From positions 3,106,001 to 3,170,000 of the forward strand of contig NZ_JALJXF010000001.1 in assembly GCF_024169925.1 (NCBI RefSeq): DNA of 64,000 nucleotides, given 5' to 3'. Below, in pieces: positions 8,708 through 18,271 of the stretch. The notes under the pieces were generated by a model. The model ran no database searches. It was not told the origin of the DNA and saw only the letters and a program-made list of their open reading frames with translations. The first letter of the stretch is position 1. Every line of letters begins with the position of its first letter. The position numbers and the translations under genes were made by a program. This stretch comes from Methylorubrum extorquens. GTDB taxonomy: Bacteria > Pseudomonadota > Alphaproteobacteria > Rhizobiales > Beijerinckiaceae.

Positions 8708-10437
8708 ACCGGTGCCGGTTGCCTCGGAATTCCGATGACGAAGCTCGCGCCGCCGCCCGGCGCCGTCTCGACGATCAGCGAGCCGCTATGCGCCTGAACG
8801 ACGCTGTAGGCAATCGCCAAGCCAAGCCCGGTGCCCGATCCGACCGGCTTCGTCGTGAAGAACGGCTCGAAGATCTTTTCGCGTAACTCCTCGGGAATAC
8901 CGGGTCCGGTATCGCTGATGCGGATCATGTCGAATTCGGCATCCGAATAGGTCGCCACCGTGATGGTCCCGTCACCATGGATCGCATCCGCTGCATTGCC
9001 GAGGATGTTCATGACGACCTGATTCAACAGGGCCGGCGTACAGGAGATCTCCGCGCGTCCCGAGAAGTCGCGCGTCACCGTGATCCGGGTACCGAGCTTG
9101 TGCTGGATCAGAGCCAGCACCGTCTCGATCGCCTCCGGCACGTTGACGAGGCCGCGCTCGCCCTCGTCGAGCCGCGAGAACTTCCGCAGGTTGAGAACGA
9201 GATCCTGAATCCGGGTAAGCCCGAGGCGCATCGAGCCGACCCGGTCGCGCGCCTTGGTCAGCGCCCGCTGGCCCTCGGGCGCATCGGGTGGCGGCAACTC
9301 GCCGAGCAGGCGCTCCACCGTGCCCTGATGCGCCAGGATGAAGGCGAGCGGATTGTTGATCTCGTGGGCGATGCCCGCGACCAGTTCGCCGAGCGAAGCC
9401 ATCTTGGCGGCCTGGACCAGCTTGGCCTGCGCCTCCGTCAGCTTGCGGTTGGCGTCTTCCAGGTCGCGGTTGGCCTGTCCGAGTGCGTCGGCCAGCGCCG
9501 CGCGGGCGGCGGCCGTCTCGGCCTCGGCGCGGGCGCGCTCCACCGCACGCTCGCGGTCGCCGAACTCGCCGGAGATGCGGCGATTATCTTCCTCCAGCAG
9601 ACGGCGGCGGACGAGGCCGCGCACCCGCATCGCCAGAACTTCGCCGTCGGCCTTCGACACCACGTCGTCGGCGCCGGCGGCGAAGGCCGCGACCAGGAGG
9701 CTCTTGTCCGGCTTGTCGCCGGCCATGCCGACGAGGGGAAAGGCGTTGCCGCCGCCCTCCGGCGCCTTCATGCGGCGCTCGGCGATCTCGGTGCAGAGCG
9801 CGATGCCGTCATAGGCGCTGCCGACGAGGTCGAGGGTCACGCAGTCGAAGCCCGCACCGGGCTCGTCGAGGGCTGCGAGCGCCCCCGTGCGGTCCGCCAC
9901 GGCGACCACGGTGTGGCCCTCCTGGGTCAGCAGGCCGGTGAAGAAGGCGCGGTAGGTGGCGCTGCCGTCGACGATCAGCACCCGGCCGCGGCGGAAGGCG
10001 GCGCCGGACGGCCCCTCCGTGGCGGAACTCTTGCGTTCGCGCAGCAGGGCGCGGATGCGCAGCACGAGGAGATCGCGGTCGGCCGACTTTTCGACGTAGG
10101 CGTCGGCGCCGCTCTCGAAGCCGTGGCGCTCGCCGTTGCGGGCGCTAGTGAGCATCACGACGGGCAGCGCCCGCGTTCGCAGCGACAGGCGCATCTGCCG
10201 GGTGAATTCGTCGCCGTTCATGCCGGGCAGGTGGTGGTCGGCGACGACGAGATCGGGGAGGTCGGTGTTGAGTAGGTCGAGCGCGGCCTCGGCGGTCGCG
10301 CAGCGCTGCACGGAAAAGCCATGCCCTTCGAGCTGAAGCCTCAATTCGAGCGCCTGGGTCTCCGAATCCTCGACCAGCAGCAGCCGGTGGCCGGGCGGGG
10401 CGGATGATGCGCCGGAGGGCGATGCACTCGCGGTCAT
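8704..10437 (-). CDS. REC-REC-coiled-coil histidine kinase (CheS3-like architecture)
   Basis: A 577-residue soluble protein. Two N-terminal receivers (D67 in [11 protein letters not shown], and a second around residue 200 in [13 protein letters not shown]) are joined by a charged Ala/Arg/Glu-rich coiled coil (about 285-340) to a kinase core: H-box [14 protein letters not shown]-box [11 protein letters not shown] boxes DTGPGIPEE and [10 protein letters not shown]. There is no sensor or membrane domain, so input must come through the receivers, most simply from the CheA of the same operon. The layout matches that described for CheS3, the CheA3 partner in Rhodospirillum centenum. It overlaps cheB and the next kinase gene by four bases on each side. 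Confidence 0.9.
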   Translation of the reverse strand: MTASASPSGASSAPPGHRLLLVEDSETQALELRLQLEGHGFSVQRCATAEAALDLLNTDLPDLVVADHHLPGMNGDEFTRQMRLSLRTRALPVVMLTSARNGERHGFESGADAYVEKSADRDLLVLRIRALLRERKSSATEGPSGAAFRRGRVLIVDGSATYRAFFTGLLTQEGHTVVAVADRTGALAALDEPGAGFDCVTLDLVGSAYDGIALCTEIAERRMKAPEGGGNAFPLVGMAGDKPDKSLLVAAFAAGADDVVSKADGEVLAMRVRGLVRRRLLEEDNRRISGEFGDRERAVERARAEAETAAARAALADALGQANRDLEDANRKLTEAQAKLVQAAKMASLGELVAGIAHEINNPLAFILAHQGTVERLLGELPPPDAPEGQRALTKARDRVGSMRLGLTRIQDLVLNLRKFSRLDEGERGLVNVPEAIETVLALIQHKLGTRITVTRDFSGRAEISCTPALLNQVVMNILGNAADAIHGDGTITVATYSDAEFDMIRISDTGPGIPEELREKIFEPFFTTKPVGSGTGLGLAIAYSVVQAHSGSLIVETAPGGGASFVIGIPRQPAPV

Positions 10438-11519
10438 GCCGGCTTCCTCTGCGCGAGCCGCACGAGATGGTGCGCTACATGGTCGAGGGGCAGCACCCGG
10501 GCCGCCGCGTTGAGGCGCACCGCCGCGGCGGGCATACCGTAGACGACGGCGCTGCTCTCGTGCTCGGCCACCGTGGCGGCGCCGGCCTTGCGCATGTCAA
10601 GCAAGCCCTGTGCACCGTCCTCGCCCATGCCCGTGAGCAGCACGCCGATGCCCTGCGGCCCGGCCTGACGGGCGACGGAGCGGAACAGCACGGTCGCCGC
10701 CGGGCGCTGGCCTCCGACCGGAGCCAAGTCGCTGACCCGAAGCAGCCCGTTCGCCCCGAGTTCGAGATGACGGTCGCCGGGGGCGACGTAGACATGGCCG
10801 GGCTGCATCGTCTGCCCGTCCCGCGCCACCCCGACGGCGAGCGGCACCACGCCGTCGAGCCAGCTGGCAAAGCCGTCCATGAAGGCGGCGCCCATATGCT
10901 GAACCAGAAGGATCGGAAGCGGGAAATCCGCCGACAGGCCGCCGATCACCTTGGCGAGTGCCGGCGGGCCGCCGGTCGATGCGGCGACCGCCAGCACGCT
11001 CGGCGCGGCCTCTGACTCGGAGAGGATCGGCAGGTCGGGGGTGGGAGCCGTCCTGCGCGCATTCCATTCCGCTCCGATCGGCCGGCGGCGGATGACCGGG
11101 ACCGCGGCCATGATGCGCAACTGTGTGCAGATCTGCCCAGCGACCGCCTCGTAGCCGTCATTGGTCGTCGCCACGGGCTTCTCGACCACCGAAAGCGCGC
11201 CAGCCCGGAGCGCGTTCATCGAGATCTTGAGCGAGGAATCCTCAATCGAATCGGCGATCACCACGATCGGCGTCGGCCGGCTCGCCATGATCCGGCGGGT
11301 CGTCTCAAGCCCGTCGATGCCGGGTAGGCGGATGTCCATCGAGATCACGTCCGGCCGCACGGTCTCGATCGCCGCGAGCGCCGCCTCGCCGGATTCAACC
11401 GCTCCGGCCAGTTCCAGCCGCGGGTCGCGGGCGATGATGTGGGTGAGGAGGATGCGCACCACGAGCGAATCCTCGACAACCAGCACGCGCACGCGCGGAT
11501 TCTCAGCCCCTCCGTTCAC
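10434..11519 (-). CDS. cheB: Chemoreceptor glutamate methylesterase/deamidase CheB
   Basis: A 361-residue protein with an N-terminal receiver (residues about 10-125, D62 in VISMDIRLPGIDG) and a C-terminal esterase domain holding the catalytic triad motifs AASTGG (Ser), VQHMGAAF (His) and LTGMGEDG (Asp). When phosphorylated by CheA it demethylates the receptor, giving adaptation. Length and domain order are standard. The stop overlaps the downstream kinase gene and the start overlaps cheA by four bases, so the three are translationally coupled. A hydrophilic linker of about 55 residues joins the domains. Confidence 0.95.
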   Translation of the reverse strand: MNGGAENPRVRVLVVEDSLVVRILLTHIIARDPRLELAGAVESGEAALAAIETVRPDVISMDIRLPGIDGLETTRRIMASRPTPIVVIADSIEDSSLKISMNALRAGALSVVEKPVATTNDGYEAVAGQICTQLRIMAAVPVIRRRPIGAEWNARRTAPTPDLPILSESEAAPSVLAVAASTGGPPALAKVIGGLSADFPLPILLVQHMGAAFMDGFASWLDGVVPLAVGVARDGQTMQPGHVYVAPGDRHLELGANGLLRVSDLAPVGGQRPAATVLFRSVARQAGPQGIGVLLTGMGEDGAQGLLDMRKAGAATVAEHESSAVVYGMPAAAVRLNAAARVLPLDHVAHHLVRLAQRKPA

Positions 11520-13750
11520 AGCAACTGACCGATGGTATCCAAGAGTTCGCGCTGATCGAATTTCTGCTTGGTGAGATAGGCGTCGGCCCCGAGTTCCAAC
11601 CCGCGCGCCACATCCTCCTCGTCACCGCGCGACGTCATCAGGACGATGGGGAGGCGTGCGAAATCCTCTTCGGCGCGCAAAGCCTCGACGAGGCCGAAGC
11701 CGGTGAGGCGCGGCATCTCGACGTCGGCGACCACGAGATCGACCGGCTCGATGCGCGCGCGCAGACGGTCGAGCGCCTCTTGCCCGTCGACGCAGACGAT
11801 CACGCGGTAGCCCGCCGCTTCCAAGATGCTCTTCTCCAAGGTGCGGGTGGTGATCGAGTCGTCCACGACAAGAATCGTCGAACGTCGCGTTTCCGGGATC
11901 GTTCCGCTGCCGTCCCCAAGTCCCTTCGACGGGGGCCGGACGGCCCGCGGACCGGCGCGACCGAGCCGGTCGATCAGTCCGTCCGGATCGAGAACGAGGG
12001 CGGGCGTATCGGTGCCGAGGATGACCGTGCCGGTGACGAGGGCGGGATCGCTGCCGATCGGCGGTGCGGGCAGGACCAGCAGCGTGCGCACCTCTTCCAG
12101 GCGATCGACCGCGAGCAGGCACCGCCCCCGCGTGCCGCGCAGACGCACCACCGGGATCGTCGCGCCCTCCGGGCGGTCGATGCCGAGGCCGAGCAGGTCG
12201 CCGAGTTCGGCGAGCGGTAGCGTGACGCTCTCTCCGCCCTCCCCCGCCACCTGCGCCACCGGCCGGCCCGCCACCGTGGACAGGGCCGAGGCATCGAGCC
12301 GCGAGAGCGCTTCCGCGGCACCGCTCGGCAGGGCGAAGCGCGTGCCGCCGGCCGAGACGATCAGCACCGGCCGGCGCGCAGCCGAGAGCGGCAGGGTGAG
12401 GATCAGCGAGGTGCCGTACGGATGACGGCGGGCGAGTTGCACCCCTCCGTGCAGCGCGCGGGCGACCTCGGCCACCACCGACAGGCCCATGCCGCGACCC
12501 GACAGGGCATCGACCGCGCCGGCGGTGGAGAAGCCCGGCTCGAACGGCAGCGCGAGCAGCGCGTCCGCATCGAGGCTCTCGCCCGGCGCGATCAAACCGC
12601 GGGCGCGACCCGTCGTCTCGATCGCCGCGAGGTCGGGCCCGCGACCATCGTCGTGAATGCCGAGGACGAGTCGCCCACCCTTCGCCTCGACGGTCAACCC
12701 GATCGAGAGGGAGGCGGGCTTACCCTGGCGCTGCCGGCTCTCCGGACTCTCCGCCCCGTGGCTCAGCGCGTTGCGCAGGGCGTGCAGCACCGGATCCTTG
12801 AGCGCCTGGAGCATCGCCCGGTCGACCGGCAGGTCGAGGCCGCGCGTCGTGACCTCGACGTCCTGACCGTCGGAGCGGGCCATGTCGCGCACCGCGCGGG
12901 CGAGGCCGCCGAACACCGTCTCGGCCGGCACCAGCGCGAGGCGCTCGGTTTCCTCGCGCAGGCGGCGCGCAGCGGTCTCGACGGACAGGATGACGGCCTT
13001 GTGCCCTTGTGCGAGGTCGGAGGCTTCGCGTGACAAGGCGGCCAGCCCGCTCTCGATCTCGGCGAGCGCCCGCCGCAAAGCCGCAACCTCCGTCTCCTCG
13101 GCCCCGCCGGGGACGGTATCCGGAACGCGGCGGGCGGCCTCCGTGCGGCGGCGAAGGGCGCCCGCGTTCGCCGAGAGCCGCGCGATGCGCTCGGCGACGG
13201 CCCCATGCCCCGGCAGCGCGGTCCAGAGCCCGTAGCTCGCCCGCGTCAGCGACTCGACCGCGGCGGCGGGAACGCGCAGCACCGCCTGCGTCGGTTCGGC
13301 GGTCGGCTCGGTCGCGGCAGCCGGCGCGGCGGGCGAGGTGGCGGGCTGCGAATCCGGTTCGGGTCGAGCGGGCTCCGAAGCGACGGCCTCGGGGTCGAGG
13401 CAGGCGTTCAGCGCGGCCAGCGCGTCCTCGGGCATGCTCGCCTGCCCCGTCGCGGTCGCGGCGACGTAAGCCTCGATCCGGTCGAGAGCCAGATGAGTCG
13501 CGGCCCGCGCCGCCCTGTCGAGCGGGCGCTGTCCGGCGCTGATGCGCTCGAACAGGGTCTCGAGCTGATGCGAGACCGCCTCCACGGGAGGCAGATCGAC
13601 GGCACGCGCCGCCCCCTTCAGGCTGTGGGCGCGACGGAACACGTCGTGCCAATCGACCGGTCCCTCCGCCGCGAGAGCGGCGCGGATCGCGTCGAGATGC
13701 TCGCGATGCTCGATCTCGAAGGCGGCGAGAAGCTGCTGGCGGATGTCCAT
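11516..13750 (-). CDS. cheA: Hybrid chemotaxis kinase CheA with C-terminal receiver
   Basis: A 744-residue kinase. The Hpt domain has H42 in RRAHSLKGAARA. An Ala/Pro-rich linker (about 130-175) and a dimerisation region follow. The ATPase shows DPVLHALRNALSHGAE, HDDGRGPDL and GRGMGLSVVAEV. Then come a CheW-like regulatory domain and a receiver (from about residue 625; D in LVVADVEMPRLTG). A P2 domain is not obvious. CheA with a fused receiver is typical of Wsp/ACF and Frz-like systems: the REC can act as phosphate sink or relay. Encoded between the receptor and cheB, overlapping cheB by four bases. Likely phosphate targets are its own REC, CheB and the receivers of the two downstream kinases. 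Confidence 0.93.
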   Translation of the reverse strand: MDIRQQLLAAFEIEHREHLDAIRAALAAEGPVDWHDVFRRAHSLKGAARAVDLPPVEAVSHQLETLFERISAGQRPLDRAARAATHLALDRIEAYVAATATGQASMPEDALAALNACLDPEAVASEPARPEPDSQPATSPAAPAAATEPTAEPTQAVLRVPAAAVESLTRASYGLWTALPGHGAVAERIARLSANAGALRRRTEAARRVPDTVPGGAEETEVAALRRALAEIESGLAALSREASDLAQGHKAVILSVETAARRLREETERLALVPAETVFGGLARAVRDMARSDGQDVEVTTRGLDLPVDRAMLQALKDPVLHALRNALSHGAESPESRQRQGKPASLSIGLTVEAKGGRLVLGIHDDGRGPDLAAIETTGRARGLIAPGESLDADALLALPFEPGFSTAGAVDALSGRGMGLSVVAEVARALHGGVQLARRHPYGTSLILTLPLSAARRPVLIVSAGGTRFALPSGAAEALSRLDASALSTVAGRPVAQVAGEGGESVTLPLAELGDLLGLGIDRPEGATIPVVRLRGTRGRCLLAVDRLEEVRTLLVLPAPPIGSDPALVTGTVILGTDTPALVLDPDGLIDRLGRAGPRAVRPPSKGLGDGSGTIPETRRSTILVVDDSITTRTLEKSILEAAGYRVIVCVDGQEALDRLRARIEPVDLVVADVEMPRLTGFGLVEALRAEEDFARLPIVLMTSRGDEEDVARGLELGADAYLTKQKFDQRELLDTIGQLL

Positions 13751-13774
13751 GCGGCGGGACGCTCGGCCGGACCG

Positions 13775-15532
13775 CTAAAGCCGGTAGCGCTCGGCCAGAG
13801 CCATCAGCCCCTGTGCCAGCTCGGTCAGGTTGGCCGAGGCGGTCTCGACCTCGCGGGTGCCGGCCGCCGTCTGCTGGCTCGCCTGCCGAATGTTCTGCAA
13901 CGCTCCCATCACCTGCTCGATGCCGAGCTGCTGCTGGTTGGTCGAGGCCACGATCTGCTGGAAGGTCTGCACGCCCTCCTCCACGCGCGCGGCCATCTCC
14001 TCGATGGTGCGGACCGTCGAATCGGTGCGGGTCTTGCCGGCGGCGGCGCGCTTGACCGCCTCCTCGGTGAGCATGACCGAGGCGTTGATGCCGCGCTGGA
14101 TCTCCCCGAGGATGCCGCGCACCTGCGCGGTCGCGCCCTTCGCCTGGTCGGCAAGCAGCTTCATCTCGGAGGCGACGATGGCGAAGCTGCGCCCGCTCTC
14201 GCCCGCCGCCGCCGCCTCGATGGCGGCGTTGAGGGCGAGCAGGTGGGTGCGCTCCGAGATGTCGTTCACCGTGACGATGATCTCGCCGATCGCCTGCGTC
14301 TTCTCACTGAGGGAGACGATGTTCCCCGCCACCGCCTCGCCCTGTTCACGGATCGAATCCATCGCCTTGGCGGTGTCGGTGGCAGCGCGCAGGCCCGAAC
14401 GCGCGGTCTGCGCCGCGGCCTGGGCGGTGGCGATGACTTCGGTGGCGCGCTTCGAGATCTGCGCGCCCGAATGGGTGATCTCGTCCACGGTCGCCGCGGT
14501 CTCTTGGACGGCGGCGAATTGCTCCTCGACGCTTGCGGCCTGTTCCTGGGCGGAGGCGCGAATCTCGGCCGCTGCGGCGTTGAGGTCGGCCGTGGCTGCG
14601 CGGTTGGTGCGGGCGAGGTCGGACAGGCCGGCGACCATTCCGTTGAGCGTGTCGCCGAGCCGCCCGATCTCGTCGTTGCCGGAGCGGTTCAGGCGCCCCG
14701 TCAGGTCGCCGGCCCCGATCTGCGCCACGAAACGCATCACGTCCTCCAGCGGGCGCACCACCGCGCGGCTGATCAGCACCGTCACCAGGATGGAGAGCAG
14801 GATCGAGGCGGCGACCGTGATCGCGACGGAGAGGAGGCTGTTGCGGTAGATGTCGTTCACGCTGCGCTGCCCTGCGGCGATGACCCCGTCGAGGGCCGTG
14901 CGGGCGTTGGCGATGCTGCGCAGCAAGCCATCGTGCAGGCGGTTGACCTCCTCGTTCCGGGCTTCGACCTGCACGATGTCGCGGGCATCCACCGCGCGAA
15001 GCTGTTGCTCGCTCGCGTTGCGCACCAGGCGGAAGGCCTCGCCCGTCTCGCTGAAGACGGCACCGAGGCGTTTCCAGGCTTCCAGGCGCTCGGACGAGAT
15101 CGCGGCGGCCTGATATTCCTTCACCTCACCGGAAATGGTGCTGAGGAGCCGTTCCAGTTCCGCCACGTTCTGGCGCCAACTGCCCAAGAAATCATCGGAG
15201 CGGGCCGGCGTCGAGGCCGAATTCGCCTGCGCCTGATTCTGCGCCTGCGTCAGAACAGCGATCACTGCGTTGCGCCGCACGAGCCCCATGTTGCGCGCGA
15301 TGTTGCCGAGATCGTCGAGCTGACGCAGCACGCCGATATCGCGGGTCACGATCAGGTCGGTCATGTCGCGCACGCTGCCGATCTGGCGCAATGCGTAAGC
15401 GCCCAGAGCCGCCACGATCAGGCTCGCCGCCACGAAGCCGAGGAGGATGCGTTTTCCGATCGAGATCGACACGGGCGACATGGCTCCGGCAGGCGGTGCG
15501 GGGGAGGGTTCGGGTCTCGGGGCCGCCCCCAT
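13775..15532 (-). CDS. Methyl-accepting chemotaxis protein (transmembrane receptor)
   Basis: A 585-residue receptor. The ATG at 15532 is preceded by TTTGGAG at good spacing; an inner ATG at 15481 has poor spacing. TM1 lies at about residues 25-48, a periplasmic helical segment of about 165 residues follows, then TM2 near 210-235, HAMP, and a long coiled-coil signalling domain. The hairpin tip reads ISERTHLLALNAAIEAA then AAGESGRSFAIVASE, so the Arg of the canonical AARAGE is Ala here. There is no C-terminal NWETF-type pentapeptide to tether CheR/CheB. The ligand is unknown. The frame stays open far upstream, but that extension is antisense to and inside the cheW/cheR region and is not used. 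Confidence 0.93.
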   Translation of the reverse strand: MGAAPRPEPSPAPPAGAMSPVSISIGKRILLGFVAASLIVAALGAYALRQIGSVRDMTDLIVTRDIGVLRQLDDLGNIARNMGLVRRNAVIAVLTQAQNQAQANSASTPARSDDFLGSWRQNVAELERLLSTISGEVKEYQAAAISSERLEAWKRLGAVFSETGEAFRLVRNASEQQLRAVDARDIVQVEARNEEVNRLHDGLLRSIANARTALDGVIAAGQRSVNDIYRNSLLSVAITVAASILLSILVTVLISRAVVRPLEDVMRFVAQIGAGDLTGRLNRSGNDEIGRLGDTLNGMVAGLSDLARTNRAATADLNAAAAEIRASAQEQAASVEEQFAAVQETAATVDEITHSGAQISKRATEVIATAQAAAQTARSGLRAATDTAKAMDSIREQGEAVAGNIVSLSEKTQAIGEIIVTVNDISERTHLLALNAAIEAAAAGESGRSFAIVASEMKLLADQAKGATAQVRGILGEIQRGINASVMLTEEAVKRAAAGKTRTDSTVRTIEEMAARVEEGVQTFQQIVASTNQQQLGIEQVMGALQNIRQASQQTAAGTREVETASANLTELAQGLMALAERYRL

Positions 15533-15612
15533 CGCGGGCGGCTCCAAACGTCTGTCTTGATGCGCGCCGAACCGAACCGGTGTCCGGTTCGGCGTAACAG
15601 CGCTCGCGACGA

Positions 15613-16170
15613 TCAGGTCATGAAGCGGGCAAGTAGGGCCCGGATATCGACGAGGGAAAAGTCCTCGGGAATCCCGCCCGTCCTGTCCGAGCCGGGCGGT
15701 GCATAGCCCGAAAGCGGCCCGCGGCCCAGACTTTCCGACTCCGGTGCCAGCCGCGTCAGCGTCGTTTCGATCTGCGCGATGCCGAGCACGCGGTCGACGG
15801 CGAGGGCGACCGGCGGCTCCTGCGCGCGGAGACGCACCACGTGCCCGCCTTCGTCGGCCTTCGCGGGGTCCAGCCCGAGGCAGGCGGCGAGGTCGAGGAC
15901 ACTGACGATCACCCCCGACACCGCCGTGATGCCCCGCAGCATCGGCGGTGAACCCGGCAGCGCCGTGCAGGGCCGCTCGGGTGCGACGCTCGCGACCGTA
16001 GAGAGCGGCAGGCCGTAGCGCTCCGCTCCGCAGGCGCAGACGAGATAGGCGGCGGTCTCGATCGCCCGCTCCTGCCCCACCGTTCGGGCCGCAAGCGCGG
16101 CGGCGCGGGCATCGAGCAACACGGCCGTGCGCGCTTCGGCATCGGATCCGGCGGTCACGCCGATCTTCAT
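15613..16170 (-). CDS. cheW: Chemotaxis coupling protein CheW (first of two)
   Basis: A 185-residue protein from ATG 16170, overlapping the cheR stop by four bases. The CheW fold is seen from about residue 42: YLVCACGAERYGLPLSTVAS, then LPGSPPMLRGITAVSG, VIVSVLDLAACLG and LAVDRVLGIAQIE. The first 40 residues are an extra Ala-rich leader. CheW links receptor and CheA in the signalling array. Two different CheW proteins flank CheR, as WspB and WspD do in Wsp systems. Confidence 0.9.
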   Translation of the reverse strand: MKIGVTAGSDAEARTAVLLDARAAALAARTVGQERAIETAAYLVCACGAERYGLPLSTVASVAPERPCTALPGSPPMLRGITAVSGVIVSVLDLAACLGLDPAKADEGGHVVRLRAQEPPVALAVDRVLGIAQIETTLTRLAPESESLGRGPLSGYAPPGSDRTGGIPEDFSLVDIRALLARFMT

Positions 16171-17621
16171 GCGTCTCGGCCCGTGATTCCGGCCAGGGCA
16201 CGGCGTGCACTCTCGGCCAAGCGTGCGGCGCTCACTCCGTCTCCCTCCGGCAGGATCGTTTCGGGCGGCAGTCCTTGCGCGAGGCGCAGGGCGTTGTCGA
16301 GGGCGCGGGCGGCTTCGCCCCGGCGTCCGACGCGGGCGAGCAGCAAACCGAGCTGAAAATGGGCCATGACGAAGGCGCGGTCGAGGAACAGCGCCCCCCG
16401 CAGGGCTCGTTCGGCTTCCCGCTCCCGCCCGAGATCGAGGGCGAGGAGACCCTCGTAGTAGCGCAAGGGAGGATCGGTGGCGTAGCCGTCGATCTCTTCG
16501 TGCAATCGGCGCCATGCCCGCGCGGTTTCGCCCGCATCGGCCAGCACGCGGATCTCGGCCAGGAGATCGCCCGGCGACAGGGGATGCTCGATCGCCGGCG
16601 CCACCGGTCTCGGGGCCGGCACCGGCCGGGCCGGCGCGGCGGCAGCGACGGGTTCCGGCGGCGGGGCGAACAGGATCGGCGCCATGTCCGGCAGCGCGGG
16701 CACAAGAACAGGCGGCGGCTGAGACGCCGGCGTGTCGATCGGGCGGTAGGCAACCGTTCCCGGCAGGGCCACAGGCTGCAGCCATTGCCCGAAGGTGGGA
16801 TTGGGCTCGGCATGCCCGATCAGGAGCCAGCCCTGCGGGTTGAGCCGCTCGCCGAGCGCCCGCACGATGCGGGTGACATGGTCGGCGCTAAAATAGATCA
16901 GGACGTTGCGGCACAGGATCAGGTCGAAGCCTCCCGGCATCCGGTCGCTGCCGTCGATCAGGGTCAGGAGGTTCTGCCGCTCGAAGCGCACCATGCGGCG
17001 AAACGCCGGCCGCAAGGCGTAGCCGCCATGCGGCAATCCCGGCCGGGCGGGAGTGCGGCGGAACCAGCGTGCGCGCTCCTCCGTGTCGAGGGTGCGCAGG
17101 GCCCAGGGGCCGAACTCCCCCTCGCGCGCGACCGCGAGCGCGGCGGCGCTGAGATCGGTGCCGAGGATCGTCACGGACCAGTCGACAAGGGCGTCGCCGA
17201 GAAGGTCGTGCACGAGGATGGCGAGGGAATACGGCTCGGCCCCGGTGGAGCAGCCGGCACTCCAGATCCGCAGACGGCGGATCTCGCGGCGTGCCTCGAT
17301 CAATTCCGGAAGGATCGTTCGGCGCAGGGCCGCGAATTGCTCCGCGTAGCGAAAGAAGAAGGTCTCGCCGATGGTGATCTCGGCCTCGAGTGCGGCCCAT
17401 TCCTCCCGGCCGGCCGCGCCGTCGAGCAGGAGTGAGTAGGCAGCGCAGTCGGCGACCCCACACGTTCGTATCCGCTTGCGCAGGCGATCGTAGAGGAGGT
17501 CGTCCTTGTCTTCGTAATAATTGTGCCCGGTCCGGGCGATCACCCGATCCTTGAGAGCCGGAAAACCGGGATCCACCGCCGCGCTCGCGCCGCGTCGGGG
17601 CCGCTCGACGGGAGCCGTCAC
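16167..17621 (-). CDS. cheR: Receptor methyltransferase CheR with C-terminal TPR region (WspC-like)
   Basis: A 484-residue protein. The N-terminal helical domain and SAM-dependent methyltransferase (residues about 20-280) show ITIGETFFFRYAEQF, RIWSAGCSTGAEPYSLA, ILGTDLSAAAL, ILCRNVLIYF and LLIGHAEP. A Pro/Ala linker (about 290-350) leads to about 130 residues of tetratricopeptide-like helices (AWRRLHEEIDGYATDPPLRY, then ALFLDRAFVMAHFQLGLLLA). TPR-fused CheR occurs in Wsp and other non-flagellar chemosensory systems, where the TPR region may replace pentapeptide tethering. The receptor here lacks that pentapeptide, which fits. It lies 11 bases downstream of the second cheW. Confidence 0.93.
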   Translation of the reverse strand: MTAPVERPRRGASAAVDPGFPALKDRVIARTGHNYYEDKDDLLYDRLRKRIRTCGVADCAAYSLLLDGAAGREEWAALEAEITIGETFFFRYAEQFAALRRTILPELIEARREIRRLRIWSAGCSTGAEPYSLAILVHDLLGDALVDWSVTILGTDLSAAALAVAREGEFGPWALRTLDTEERARWFRRTPARPGLPHGGYALRPAFRRMVRFERQNLLTLIDGSDRMPGGFDLILCRNVLIYFSADHVTRIVRALGERLNPQGWLLIGHAEPNPTFGQWLQPVALPGTVAYRPIDTPASQPPPVLVPALPDMAPILFAPPPEPVAAAAPARPVPAPRPVAPAIEHPLSPGDLLAEIRVLADAGETARAWRRLHEEIDGYATDPPLRYYEGLLALDLGREREAERALRGALFLDRAFVMAHFQLGLLLARVGRRGEAARALDNALRLAQGLPPETILPEGDGVSAARLAESARRALAGITGRDA

Positions 17622-17632
17622 GACCGTTGTCC

Positions 17633-18133
17633 TCAGACGGCTCGCGCCCCCTCTGGCTCGAACCGGGCAAGTCGGGTCGTCGCCTGCCGGGTCAGCGCGT
17701 CGAGACGGGTCCGCTCTTCGAGCGTCAGGATGCGGTCGAGCGAGAGGAGATGCACGAGGCTGTCGCCCCGCGCGAATTCGCCGATGACGCAGCCATTGAG
17801 ACTACGGGCGGATTCGACCGGCCGCAGCGACTCCTCCTCGACTTGGACGAGGTCGAGCGCCCGGTCGACGAGAAAGGCGATGTCGCCCCCGCGGGCCAGC
17901 ACGACGTGCCGGTAGGGATCGCGACCGCTACCGGCGTCGCGAAGTGCGAACAGGGCGGCGAGATCGATGACGGGCACCGGCTCGCCGGCTAGATTGAGAA
18001 AGCCCACGAGAGGCCCGCCCGCGGCCGGCGGTGCATGCAGGCGCGGCAGAGGGAGGATCTCGCGGATCTCGGCCCGCGGCAAGGCGCAGGTCGTCCCGGC
18101 GATGTCGAGAAGCAGGGTCGGCAGACGCGCCAT
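17633..18133 (-). CDS. cheW: CheW-domain protein, promoter-proximal gene of the chemosensory operon
   Basis: A 166-residue protein. I start it at ATG 18133 because CCAAGGA lies six bases upstream; the frame runs open to 18229 without a better site. CheW-like features include LLLDIAGTTCALPRAEIREI, VGFLNLAGEPVPVIDLAALF, VVLARGGDIAFLVDRALDLV and a C-terminal Arg-rich helix. It is probably the first cistron of the operon that runs to 6839, and corresponds in position to the first CheW of Wsp-type clusters. Its promoter should lie in the 140 bases between it and the regulator gene at 18272. Confidence 0.85.
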   Translation of the reverse strand: MARLPTLLLDIAGTTCALPRAEIREILPLPRLHAPPAAGGPLVGFLNLAGEPVPVIDLAALFALRDAGSGRDPYRHVVLARGGDIAFLVDRALDLVQVEEESLRPVESARSLNGCVIGEFARGDSLVHLLSLDRILTLEERTRLDALTRQATTRLARFEPEGARAV

Positions 18134-18271
18134 CGCATGTCCTTGGGGCGGTTCGCCGCGGGAGCGGACGACGGGACCGCTCGTCACCTCGATCATGCGG
18201 TTGACGCTCGCCGAACGCAAAGGTTTCACGAACGACCGGTCCGGCCGTCCGTTCCTGCGGCGAGCGCCGGC

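Noticed and set aside
15533..16210. A 226-residue N-terminal extension of the chemoreceptor
   Set aside because: It would overlap cheW almost entirely, and a good ribosome site precedes ATG 15532.
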